Of a stretch of 64,000 bases of DNA, positions 24,833-37,900 are shown one piece after another; positions within the stretch are counted from its first letter, which is position 1; each line of letters starts with the position of its first letter. The notes beneath the pieces were generated by a model. The model had not been told where the DNA came from and ran no database searches. It saw nothing but the letters and a program-made list of their open reading frames with translations. Position numbers and translations under genes: made by a program. This DNA comes from Karalla daura (Eukaryota > Chordata > Actinopteri > Chaetodontiformes > Leiognathidae), in the NCBI GenBank assembly GCA_029224185.1, contig CM055191.1, positions 4,438,036-4,502,035 of the forward strand, read 5' to 3'.

Positions 24833-25079
24833 ATGTTTAACTCGTCATTCAGACAACAACAGGAAGTAAAGGGTTGTTTTGTTCTGTTCTGACTCGACGC
24901 AGCGTTATTATTGGTGCGTGACCACGTCGGGCGCCTTCGGCCCTCTCTGCTCTCTCTGATACGTGACTAATACTTATTGTTTCTGTACAGACAGCATTAG
25001 CATACAGTACTGTTGATAGAGATTAAAGAGCTGCTGCGCTGGCTGCTCTCGCCCCCTGGCTGTGCCCCCCCCACCTCCC

Positions 25080-25553
25080 TCAGGAGGAGGCCAGCGAGGA
25101 GCCGCTGCTCTTGGGCATCTTGGCGGTTTTGGGAGCGGGGTGGCAGCGGTGGTCGGCCCGCGCCTCGCTCCCGGACGAGTGTCCGAACAGGAAGGTGTGC
25201 TTGTTGCTGCTGGCGTGGTCTCTGTGGAGCGGCCTGGAGGGCGGGGCCACCGAGGGCGGGGGCCCCCGGGAGGTGTGCTGGTTGAAGGAGGAGGAGGAGG
25301 AGGAGGTAGCAGGCGGGCCGGCTCGGGCGGGGCCAGCGCTCTGAGGCCTGGAGGAGGCCGGGAACAGGAAGGTGCCGTTGTTGGTGTTCTGGTTGAGGTT
25401 GGAGTCGGGCCGGCGAGGCTCCGATGGCTTGGGGGGGGCGTGGGGGTGGACGGCGGACGAGGCCTGGGCGATCTGCTCCTTGAGCTGCTGCACCTCCTGG
25501 GCCAGACGCTCCACGGGGTGCGGGTGGTTGGCTGAGAGGGGGTGGGAGAACGC
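25080..25553 (-). CDS. mtmr11: mtmr11-like exon 17 (C-terminus and stop)
   Basis: 474 nt including TGA at 25080. Encodes AFSHPLSANHPHPVERLAQE then VQQLKEQIAQASS, a short amphipathic helix equivalent to the C-terminal coiled coil of MTMR10/11/12. A Pro/Ser/Asn-rich, poorly conserved tail follows. Acceptor CCTCCTCAG, phase 0. Confidence 0.78.
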   Translation of the reverse strand, partial: AFSHPLSANHPHPVERLAQEVQQLKEQIAQASSAVHPHAPPKPSEPRRPDSNLNQNTNNGTFLFPASSRPQSAGPARAGPPATSSSSSSFNQHTSRGPPPSVAPPSRPLHRDHASSNKHTFLFGHSSGSEARADHRCHPAPKTAKMPKSSGSSLASS

Positions 25554-28500
25554 CTGAGGAGGCACAGCCACAAGGCTGAGTTAGCATGGAGGCTTCCAGA
25601 ACGATTTCTGCTCTTTTGTTGTTTCATTAGAAAGATGATTATGGATACATGGTGAAAAAAAAAATCACAGTCTGTGAGAATACAGTCATAATTTTACAAG
25701 AAAAAAGTCATAATTTTGCAAGAAAAGGTCATATTATGAGAAAGAAGGTCACAATATTACATGAACAAGTTATGATTTTCACTATAATCATCATTAATTA
25801 TCATTACTATTAATATTTCTTAGTAGTATTGTTCTCGGCTTAAATCTGTGTCACAGTTACATTTTATTGTTATACTAACTTAATGTTCTCTGGTCTTAAC
25901 ATTGAAACTATGGGACTTTGGTTTCATTAGAAATGCCTCAGAGATCTTACAGCGCCTCTACGATCCTGTTCTGTGTGTGGGACAGTATCATGTTTTGATA
26001 TTCTGGGGGTGGAGGGTGCTTTGCTTTGTGAGACATAATGAAGTAGGTTCTGGAGTTTATCTGGAGTTCATCTCACGCTCTCTGTCCTGCTGCTCTACAG
26101 TCCTAAATGTTTGTTGATCCACCACTAAAAGCAGTCCTGAAAGAAGAAGACCCATGGACTCGTGTCTGAGACAGCTGAGCACAAGCTGGGTCAGGAGGAA
26201 TATCTGGCCTCCGGAAATTAAAACTCTATGTCAAATCACATCTTGTGACCTTTTTTGCTAGATATTCATTTGGAAGTAGGAACAAATACAGGGTGTATGC
26301 AGGAAACCTTCAGTTAATTTCAATACCTTTTTAAAAGGTATTTTTGGAAAAAAACAGTTGTGATGATCAGCGACACATTTTTAACTTTGACTCTGAATAC
26401 TTCACCAGAAAACACACAAATCTTTGTACAGAACTCAAATAACTTGGAAAGAGCCTGAGTACCAACAAAATATAATCCCTCAGACCCGATGGACACTTTG
26501 GTATAAAGCCACGTAGAAACACTTCACCATTTAATGTTAGAAGTGCTTTCTCCCCTGTTCTGGAGTTCAGGAGTCCTGTCAGGACCCCAAACAACAACAA
26601 AACTCCAACAACAAACTCAACACATTAAACAAGTTCTGGCTCCAGCTGTGCAGGTGATGGAGCCGAGGCTGAGGTAACGCCTCTTTGTTCCAGAGATGCT
26701 GAACTAACAGACCAGGAGGGTAACAGACTTCAGTATGTGTAATGGTGTGTGAGATCGAAGGTAAAATACTCCAGTTACATGAAAGTAGAGGGTACATCCC
26801 CACCTCCCTGCACCATTCACTCAGAGCTGCAGCAGGTTCAGACCAGAGCCGCTCCTCTACCACGGCCTGGAAATAGAGGCCGCCCACGGCCCGGCGCCGC
26901 TCTCACCATCGCCATGGGGACGGCGGAGGAGAGCGATGCTGGGGGGGGGGTCCATCACACATTAGCTCATCTGCATGTCAAAGATACGGCACGGCGGAGG
27001 CTTCCGGAAGAGTGAGGCGGAGCACGTCACTCCCACTCCATCAGTGCGATGACACACATCGGCAGCAGCTCCAGCTCGTAGATCGTTCAGATGAGGCAGC
27101 TGATGATTAGAGCTGCGCGTCTAACGCTCTGGAGGACCACGCCTCGTTTTCTCAATGAACACACTCAACCTCCACTCCTTATGGCGTCACACGCCACATC
27201 ATTTAGACTTCCCAGACTGTGTCCCAGGTTTAAGTGGACCACCTAATACCACATCTGTGGATGTCAGAATGAACAATATAGAGGCTGATTACCACCACAC
27301 AAACGCTATTATATTGATCCTGATTGTCTGAATAACAAAGAGGTCTTTCTGTAATTTTGGAGATTATTGATTTTCGATTTTTTGATCAGATTTATGTTTG
27401 GAGGTATGATTCAGTATCGATATCTAAGTTTAAGTATTCAAAACTTGTAGGACTTTGAGAGTGATTTTTAGAGTCTCTGTTCTCAGCTTTTAGTTTGAAT
27501 GTGTTTGGTTTCTTTGGTCCCTGTGACACAGAGGTCCTAATGTCCTATTGTGTATTTGTTTTTGAAAAGCCTAAAACAAAGTATTTAAAAACCTGTAATG
27601 AACAATTTTCACAGTTTGAAGCATTATACACCCATCAACTAACTGACTGATCAAGTAAACCATGGACAGATGACTCGATTGTTGAAAATGAATCATCATG
27701 GAGGTGAAGGAGTGAGGCAGCCATACCTGTGCGTGCAGCGCCCCCCGCAGGTAGCACTCCCTCCACAGGCCCATGCAGGGCCCCATGAGCTGCGGCAGCA
27801 GCGGCTCGTAGGGGTCCAGGGGTCCTTGAAGTCCTGAGGAGGAGGATGATGAAGAAGAGGAGGAGGAGGAGGAGGAGGACGAGGTGGAGGAGGTGAAGCT
27901 CTGGGGGAACTCGGTCAGAGCCCAGGCCTTCAGCAGCCTCTCCAGGCCCGGAACGTTCTCGGAGGACGCCGCCCTGCGGTGGCTCTTCTTGTAGACGCCC
28001 GAGGCTCCGCCCCCGCTGCTGCAGCGCCACGGCAGCAGGTTGGACGGGCAGGAGAAGACTCCCCGGGACAGCAGGAACACCGAGCCTGGGATGGTGTCTG
28101 CCAGCTGGGGGGGGGGGGGGGGGGCAGCTGTTGTTATTACTCAGTAATAACTGATAACAGATCAAATAAACCCTCAGTTCATGTATGAGTGTAAGTATGC
28201 ACACATTCTTTCATTCACTCAGCCATTTGTGTTGCTATCTGGTGAATTTGTCTGTATTGAGTCTATAATTTGTTGCTTTCTTTGAATAATCGACCTTCAC
28301 TGCACTGCATTTCCCCGTTATGGGACATCTGCCCCATATTATCTGTCTGAGTAAAACATAACTAATTCACTCAATTGAGAGTTATTACTTATTGCACTTT
28401 GAAGGTAAATAATTCATGGGCATTAAGGGTGTAATGGTCTGTCTGGCATCAGGCTGCTCCTCACACACCACAGCAGGGTGTGAGTGGCCTGTTGCAGCTG

Positions 28501-31414
28501 CTGCACAGACAGCAGCTCAGGCAGGAGACCAGACACATTTTCCAGGAACAACAGTCCCGCCTGTTCTTTTGCTAAAATTTGGACCTTGAATCACCAGCGA
28601 TGACTGTCTGTGGGGAAACAATGTGTTGCTTTCTGGACCGAGCACAAAAAATAAGAGGGATGCAGAGAGGAGGGACTCTGCAGTGCCCTATGTGGCCACT
28701 AGAGGGCGCACCCATCCTACCCAGTCCACCCAGCCCCGCAAGCATACCCATCCTACCCAGTCCACCCAGCCCAGCAAGTATGACCATCCTACCCAGTCCA
28801 CCCAGTCCACCCAGTCCACCCAGTCCACCCAGTCCACCCAGCCTACCCAGCCCACCCAGTCCACCCAGCCCAGCAAGTATGACCATCCTACCCAGTCCAC
28901 CCAGTCCACCCAGCCCACCCAGCCTACCCGGAGCGTGTCGGGGTTGGTGTTGAGGTTGCCGTTGAGCAGCGGCTGCAGTGGGGGGAGCGGGGCTACGGGC
29001 TGGGTGAAGCGGTCTCGTCGCTGCTTGCTGTACTGCAGCGCCCAGTCCCACACCGGGGGCAGAGGAGGGTCCGAGGGGTCTGAGGAAGAGTCCGGGTGCA
29101 GCATGTCCCTCCAGCCGTTGACCGGAGTGTAGGACTGTCCCAGGTTCTGCACAGAGCGAGGTTCACACTTTCAGTATTCACATTTTATGAAAGAGTAAAT
29201 GCTTTCTATCTTAGCTCCAGCGAAACACTCTGTTCACATCTCCTGAGTGTTTCCAGAGCTTCTCAGGGGTGTAACCAGGCAGACGGAGCTGCGCCCGCCC
29301 CTCTCCAGAGTCTGGTACCTGGGAGCGCTTGCATCTCTCTCGCTGGCAGTTGGCCAGGAAGCTGGAGAAGAGCGGCAGGTGGATGCTGTCGTGCAGGGCC
29401 AGCAGGAAGTCCTCTGTCAGCTGGAAGCGGGAGGGATACTGGGACAATAGCTGCCAAACACAGTCCAGGAAGAGCAGGAAGACTGGAGCCTGTGGGGGCG
29501 GAGGACGGCTTCGTCATCAGCTCTGCTCGAGTCACAACACTGTGAAACCTATGGCTGTGTAATGTATGGACCCAACACACCGACATACTCCATTACAGTT
29601 CCTCACCTTTCTGGTTCATAAAGTTTTACAAAAAGCACTTCAGGTGGACATGAACTGGAGGCACTAAAGTGGCTCAGCCTCCTGACAGTGTGTAGCAGGC
29701 AGAAAAGCAATCAGTAGATAATGGCTGAAACCAGACATGCCCACAGTGGATGAATGATCGATATTGCCTCTGACAATCAGACTGCAGAAGTTTAAGAAAA
29801 GATGCAGCCACTGGCAATGTGTATTACACCTGTACAATCATCACTTGAATGAGGCACAGCTCTCTGCTTCTATTTTGGTTCTATTCTTCTTGTCCACTTT
29901 TTCCTTGTGTAGTAACTTGTACATCATGAAGGCACACCTTGTTTTGTCTGTTATGTTTTTATGACCTTTTTCACTTCCTTTGGGCTTTTACATTGTTTAT
30001 TTACAGAAGAATTGCTTTTGTGGAGTCTTATTAAGTTGTGTATATGAACATTGATGTATTCCATGCTTCAAAGAGAGAAATGTCCCCTGTCGCAGGACTA
30101 ATACAGTCAGATCCTGCTCTCACCTCCTCCTTGTCGTTGTCCCGGTGGTAGTTGATGCGGCTGTAGAAGCGGTGCCCCCCCATCACCCACTCCTTCTGCA
30201 CCAGGCCCTGGAAGCCGTGCTGGGTGCGACAGTGAGGGTCACACATCACCTGCACCAGGCTGGACACCAGGCAGCTCAGGTCCCGGTCGTCAGCCTCTGC
30301 CAATGCAAAGCACAGCAGGCTGGGTCAGAATGCTTTTCTTTTCTTTTCTTTGTCTTTGGAGTTTTAACTGTGTAACTTAGTAACTGTTCTGCATTTGTCT
30401 CTTAAATGACTTCTTAAAAACCTTATCACCATTTCAAGCCGTAATCAGCAACAGATCTTTAACTCACTAAACAGGAATAGAGCACAACCATACACAGACC
30501 TCAGATCAGCTGGGAAGGAACAAAGGTCCAAAGAATAAATGAAACCAAAGGTAAAGTTCATTAAAGTAAACCTTTGGTCACAACAAGTGACTCTGACTCT
30601 CGATTATCAACCATAAACACACCAGACCTTCCGCAATCTATTTGCAAATAGCAACAAAATGTAACGCCTCATAAAATTGTAACCAAAACTTCTCCAGGGT
30701 CTTAATTTTCCCCACACTGATTCACCAGCTTTTAATACTTTTTAAGGCTGAGCAGACTCGCGTCACTTTCCTGACTCAGACCATCAGATCTTTTATAGTA
30801 AACAACACGCAGTAATCCACCCTCGCTTCATTCTGCTCTCATCATTTTTAACCACTTGACAAAGATGATATCAACGCAACAGACGCAGGCACATTAAACT
30901 TAATGAGGACGCAGTGCCAGACACACACACACACACACACACACAGACAGAGGTGCTGCAGGGAGCAGTTCTGCAGCGGGACATGTACTGCTGATCCGGC
31001 AGACGTCAGCTCTGCAGCAGTGTGGAGGCTGGTAAAAATAGGGAGGCTCTGAGCTGAACAGCAGCCGCAGGCAGCTTTGTCCCTCACAGCGACAGGGCCA
31101 CGACAGAGTCACCACTCTGAAAACAACCTGTGTGTGCATGGGCTCTCTCTCTCTCTCTCTCTCTCTCCGTCTGTTTATGAGCCCACCACAGGCTTAACCA
31201 GACGACTGGAAGTGAGTCACACACTGGAGACTAGATGATGATGATAACGATGATGATGATGATGATGATGAGGATGATACGACTGTAAAATCTCATGATC
31301 TGTCCACACTTTTCAGGTCGAATCTGTCGCAATATCTATCATAATGTGTCGACATAAAGAGTTAAGTCTTTGTGAATGTTTCATGTTGACACTGTGGTTT
31401 AAACTCCCCACCCC

Positions 31415-31445
<31 letters not shown>

Positions 31446-34307
31446 GATGCTATTTAGGACTGTGTTCATACTCAAACTATGGTTTTACATATTGCTATGC
31501 ACTGTAATAAATGACCAGTGTTTTCTTCTTACAGTGTTTCCTACCAGTGCTTTTTTAATTTAATTTAATAACTCTGCTACATTTCTGTTATTTAATAGAA
31601 CACAATAGAAGAATGGAATATGCTTGTGTTTGTTACACAATCAGTCAACACAGCAGTACAGTACAGTAGAGGTCCAAAATAGTCCAAAATAAGAGTAATA
31701 AAAATACAAATAAACTAAACAGTAGCACAACCAACATGCCTTCTTTGCACAAAATCTCAACATATAACACCAGCTACAAGTGAGTGGATGAATGGATGGA
31801 TGAATGGATGGATGGATGGATGGATGGATGGATGGATGGATGGATGGATGGATGGATGGATGGATGAATGGATGGATGGATGGATGGATGGATGGATGGA
31901 TGGATGGATGGATGGATGGATGAAAGAATGAACGTGTCCACAGGGACACCACTAGTGCTCTGTCTATACAGTATGTAATGCTAATTTTAATGATTCTGTT
32001 GTCATTTAACAGGGATGGTTATCTTCGCTAAAGCATCGTAACCTCGTTCTGGTTTGCACTGAAACAGTCAATGATGATAAAGAGAAGTGGGGGTCTTAAC
32101 CCCTACCCCCCAGGTCTGTGCCCTCAGCCTGTCTCAGGAGCGTGTTGCTCTGTAGTGTGTGTGTAGGCTCAGTGGAGTGTGCTTGTTGCAGGTGTATGGC
32201 TACTTCAGGGCAAGCCCTAATGTGGGATTAATGAGAGGGAGGCACCCTGAATAATGGATGGATCCCATAATACGAGCCGGGTCATGTGACTCACCTTGCA
32301 GCGCCACGGTCAGGTGACCGCCGCGCAGCAGGCAGGCCACCTCCGAGGCCTTCTTCAGACAGGACCTGGACACACACACACACACACACACACACAGGCA
32401 CAGTCTCCAATCAGATCAATGGTTTCATGAACAGTGCAGGCCTGACATATATCTGTAACACACTATTTTAATTTAAGTTGCGTTTGTGTTTTGTGGGTTT
32501 TAGATACTTAAGATAATAAGAAATTAATAATAAGTGACAATACCTAATATTTCTAAGAATTACTGTTGATAGCACGTTATAGATAACAAAATCAACGCAT
32601 CAACACATCTCTGTAATATTTACATTCATTATGTTTAAATTGCTCATACTCATATCATACAGTATATATAATATGTGGGTAATAAATCACGTGATTAATG
32701 TGTATAAATGTATAACCCTATTTAACCAGTCCATGTATCACTGACCATTTTTTAACTTAAACAGCTTTGTCACAACTGTATTTCACTGCCAGTGACTTGT
32801 AGACTGTATAATAAACTTGAATCTCTTGAGAACATGTTTAAGTTAACAATTACACAAGGTGAAGGTTAAATCTCTCACCACCTCGACCCTTTGTATACAT
32901 GATGAGTTCATGTGGCCTTGTTTTACAAGCATGTTTGTCCGTTTATGTTGAGTTTGTAAAGTTTGGCTGAAGTGTCTTTAATGGGCCTTTTGGCAAACCA
33001 AACTGTCAGTTGATGTAAACGTAAGGAAGAAATATGGAGCGTCAGAAAATGACCACTTATTATAATCATAGGAACTATTTGCCATAAAGTATGACGCAAA
33101 CATATTAACCTCAAATACACTGAGAGCTCTAATGCTTGATTTAGATGAAAACGTAGTTTAATCAATATCCATTTAGGAGTCTCAAGTTGGGGGATTTTCT
33201 CAGATCTGATAACCGTTCCGTCAGACGTTTTGTGTTGGATACGGATTCCTGGTCGGGCCAGTCAGAGGCGTTACCTGGTGTAGTCTAGCCAGCGGGTGCT
33301 TTCCAGGGTAGACAACCATTTGTCATCCGGCACGGATACAGATGTGGAGATATCTACGGTTCAAGTCAGAACAGGAGAGAGACCATGCTCTTGACAGTCA
33401 TTACACATAACACATCATTACAGAGGCACAAAAGCCTTGAGAGGGGATCAGCAGATCTCAGGGATTACATGACATGAGATATGAGCCGAGCTGGAGCAAC
33501 GAGTCTGTGGGGCCTTCTCAGCCCATAACAATCATCTACAGGCCCATAACAACTATCTGCACATATACATCTATACCACTTTAAACATCCTTTTTGGCTC
33601 TTTTTCTGTATATTTTTGAGTGCTCTTTTGTCCCAATCAATGATACAGAACTTCACTGTAGTTACTTGTAATTATATGTGAAGAGTAAAAACAGGTTTGG
33701 AATAAGAAGAGAGAGACTCAGTGAAGACTTTGACTGAGTTGGTCTGACATCTGTATCTCCCAAAGTTTAAGCTTTGCTAGATGTAACATTTCACTATTCA
33801 ACCCATTCACTCCAATGAATCAGCTTCCTTCTCTAAATAAATCATCCACATTTTAAAGTGGACCTTTGTGGGGAAATAAATCAACCTAATCTCAGGTGGA
33901 TTAGCTTTTACTACAGTCCCTATGGTCTATTTTCACTTTCCATTGAGGTGCATTAAGAACTCCTGCTCTGCTGCCAGTAGAGCGAACCTCACAACGTACC
34001 GAGCGTCTGAACCGTGAAAACCAGCGACCTTTACACGTTGTCTGAGCATGCGAGCGGCTGATAGAGAGAAAGGTCAGCGCTTCACATCCAGGTTCAGTGG
34101 TCTGCAGACGCAGAGCTCTGTCATCTCTGTGTTTACTCAAACTGAGGAATGTGCTGCGTCGGCTCGCTGGAGCAACACAACATTAAAGAGCAGCTTCACA
34201 GAGCTGCTGCTGCTACTGCTGCTGCTACAGGCGGCTCCAGAGCAGAAACACTGAGCCCCGACAGGCCCGGAGCTCTGCCTGCACCATGCAAATCCATATC
34301 TGCCCAG

Positions 34308-34361
<54 letters not shown>

Positions 34362-34523
34362 GATCAGCACCTCCTAGGCACAGGGCGCGCAGGCGGCTGT
34401 GTGCCAGCTGGATATCTGCAGGTGTGGGCAGCTCCTCGCCCAGCTCCACCACCACGCACAGCGACGACTGGCAGCCGAACAGGATCATCTCCAGGTTCCT
34501 ACAGGACCACAGAGAGCTGCTGT

Positions 34524-34589
<66 letters not shown>

Positions 34590-34874
34590 CCAACAGCTTG
34601 TTCAACTCTAAGGGACGCATCTGAAACAAAACGCCCGAGGCCTAAATATCCTTTCAGCACAGTCACACAAACCTATTATCAAATATCCAAGAACACATCA
34701 ACACTGTAATTAAGCTAAATTATATTTAAGCACATTTTAAATACAAGCTGGTGCAGCTTAGAGTGGTCTCAGATTAACACAGCTGGATACAGTGCTGCTT
34801 ATTGTGCAAATAACAAGGGAGTCGTTACACACACACACACACGCACACACACACACACACATGCACACACGCAC

Positions 34875-34905
<31 letters not shown>

Positions 34906-37900
34906 GCAGGTAGGCAGGCAATTCAATTAATATGAAGAATTGATATTTGAAGTGAATTGGCTCCGCCCCAACAGGATGGAATTTCATGGAACTTCCTTCA
35001 ATTCGAATTTTAATTTTAATTCTACTTCCTGTTTGCAGCCTCAATTCAAATTCATGGAACTGACTTCCATCCGATGTCGAATCCGACATTTGCACAAGCC
35101 TGACACGCGCACACACGCACACACAGACAGACAGACAGGCGGTCAGACAGGCAGTCAGACAGACACCTGATGTCGTCTTTCTCGTGGTAGATGTTGTTCT
35201 GGAAGCTGGACATGCGCAGCAGGTCACTGCCTCGAGGATGTCGCCAGCACCAGCGCTGTAACAGAGAGAGCACACGTTGACCCTAAAACAACCCTCTGCA
35301 CCGTCCTGGCCCCCCCAGGGGTCTGAGCTCATCTGGTCATCTGTGTCATGTGTTCATGGCAGGGGGGAGAAGATGCAGCCTGAACATGAGCAGATCAGCA
35401 CAAGACCTTCCAAGAAAATCAGCTCATCAGTGACAGACTTCAGTGACTGGCATCTCCAATCTTTTTATGCCAGAAGGAGCATGTTTTCTGTCACAAGATG
35501 TGTTATGTCACTTAACAGCACATCATCGTTTTATGTATAATATGCTATATGAGCAGTTCAAACTTTACTTCATGTGGGTGAATGATTGTACAGTATAAAT
35601 ATAGACAGTTCTATTTGTAAGACCCTTCAACACATGACTGATTTCCTCAGTTTTGTGGCTGCAGGTGCAAAGGAAACAGTGCTGATGCTGAGAGCACTCA
35701 CGGGGATACGTCCTTCGTTGAAGTGGGCGAAGCTTTTCTTCAGCTCAGTGTCTAGAACCTTCTGTGGGACCACGATGAAGCGAGGCAGGCTGGGGGGGAA
35801 CAGAACGAGACCTGACCGTCACTGCCAGAACATCAGAGGGGGACTGGCAACAGCCAGGACGACTTCCACTTTCTAGAGAGCGTTCTCCTCAGCTCAGCTT
35901 CTTCCATGTTCACATTCCCATCTTCCCACACGTCCCCGCCACAGTTTTTTTTAAAGAAAACCATGAGAAAGTCTGGCACAGGATCCTGAGAAGAGCATCT
36001 TCTAGAGAGCAGCTCCTCCTAGCTGTGGAAAGCAGCGGAGGAGCTACCTGGTGGACATCTCGAAGCGGTCATTGACGGAGCTGACCCTCCAGCTGGCCGC
36101 CCCACAGCGCTCCAGCTCCTGCTCCCAGTCCGAGGCAGAGTCGAACCAGTTCATGTGGGCGTCTCGCCGCCGGTTGCTTAGAAACTGCTTCATTTCTGCA
36201 GGAGAGGGAAAAAAAAGAAATCATGCACACCTTAAATATCACGTGTCAAGAGTGTGAACAATGTTTTGACACCTGTGACACTTGCAAGGTCCAGACACAG
36301 TAGGTGATAAGTGTTACAGAAGCACACAGAAAGCTGAGGCAGCTCAGAAGTTGTAGTGGTGTCCAATAGAAAGCACAGAGCACTGTAACTGTGAGTTTCC
36401 TCTCTCACCTCACTAACTATTCAACTGTGTGATTGAAAGCGTTGCTATTATCTTGTCGTGTCTTACCTGTGAAGAAAGGGTTTATACATTGATGTTTTAA
36501 TTATTATTATTAGAATTATTATTATTATTTATTATTATTATTATTTATCTGATGATGTGGATCCCCCCAGCTCCTCATTCACCCCACAAAACCAAAGTAC
36601 GCAAACATTTCATATTACTTAGTCTGTTGAGTTGAAACAATGTGACAGAGGCACTTTACAGACTGAGTTGATTGTATATGAAGGTTCATAAAATGTTTTT
36701 CAAGTAAAATGTTTTACTTGGTATTTCAGTCCTTTGATTGATAATTGATAATTGGTAATTGATTTGTTTACATAGTCGTGTCTTCTTACTGTTAAGAACT
36801 TTAAATAATGGTTTGATTTTATGTGGTACTAATCAATATTTAGACTTATTTATAAGTTTTGACTTATGTATTTTAAATGATTGCTTTATTATATGTTTAA
36901 GACTTTTTTTGTTGCATCTCACTAGATAAAAAGTGCAATAGAATGATTGGTTGATTGATTGATTGATTGACCTTAGATAGGACAAAGAAGACTGATAATG
37001 GCGGTCTGGATGAATCCGCAGTGAGCCCTGCTCCTCCCTCAGACCTGGTGCAGGAGGAGATCGGGTTCTGGGTCGTCCCAGATTGAGGGCAGGAAGCGAA
37101 GCACTGACACACTTGACCCGAGCGGCAGGGTTGAAGAGAGGGTCATCTAGTGACTTGTTTCTGGGGGTGGGGGGGTGGGGGGCGCCTGCATTATTTATCC
37201 AACAGCTGACAAGTCGTGCACAGCCTGGTCGGCCTAGCGTAGCATTAGCATAGCATAACGTATTGTAGAGAGGCGCTCGTGTTACTCTATATGGCTGAGG
37301 AGGCTTAGTTACCACTGCAGGCCTGAGAGCAGAGCTGCCAGCTGAGTATTTACTCTCACAGCAAATTCACCTCTCACAAACCGATTCCTTTCCAATCGCC
37401 GTGCAGAACCATCAGCAGAGGGCTTGAACACAAACCGCCCTCTTGTCCCCGGACATGAGATTTCCACACATCTGGCCTCAGTATCAACGGAAGTATTTTC
37501 TCTCTGCATCATCATAGTTTCATGCGTCTAAATAAAAACCTCGGCTTCCTGTCGACTCGGCCCCTCCGCCCCTGAAAGACTCAGAACGCCTGGTTGCTAC
37601 GGTGCAGCAGGAGGAAGAGGCAGGAGGAAGAGGCAGGAGGAAGAGAAAGAAGAGACAGGAGGACGAGGCAGGAGGAAGAGGCAGGAGGAAGAGGCAGGAG
37701 GAAGAGACAGGAGGAAGAGGCAGGAGGACGAGACAGGAGGACGAGGCAGGAGGAAGAGGCAGAAAAACAAAAGGCGTCAAAGTCACGGGCGAGTGACAAA
37801 CAGCGGCGGGTACGCTCTGTCCCTGGAGCGAGAGGCTGAGAATCAAAGTGGGAACAGATTCCACGATGGCACACGAGGAGGAGCCTCTGAAGCCTTCAGC

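Larger units (their letters stand above)
23600..25079 (-). other. mtmr11: 3' UTR of the mtmr11-like gene
   Basis: About 1.5 kb between the stop codon and an AATAAA on the minus strand at 23610-23615. It has no competing long coding frame. It contains (CTG)10 in mRNA sense (24133-24162), a (GT)n tract (24441-24480 as CA) and a (CA)n tract (24792-24830 as GT). The extent is inferred from the poly(A) signal. Confidence 0.6.

Noticed and set aside
25062..25535. 157-codon plus ORF over mtmr11-like exon 17
   Set aside because: Antisense shadow of a GC-rich exon; the minus frame continues in phase from exon 16.
28579..29132. Plus-strand Pro/Ser- and Thr/Gln-rich ORFs of 124 and 169 codons
   Set aside because: They are translations of the 9-bp minisatellite and the antisense of mtmr11-like exon 15.
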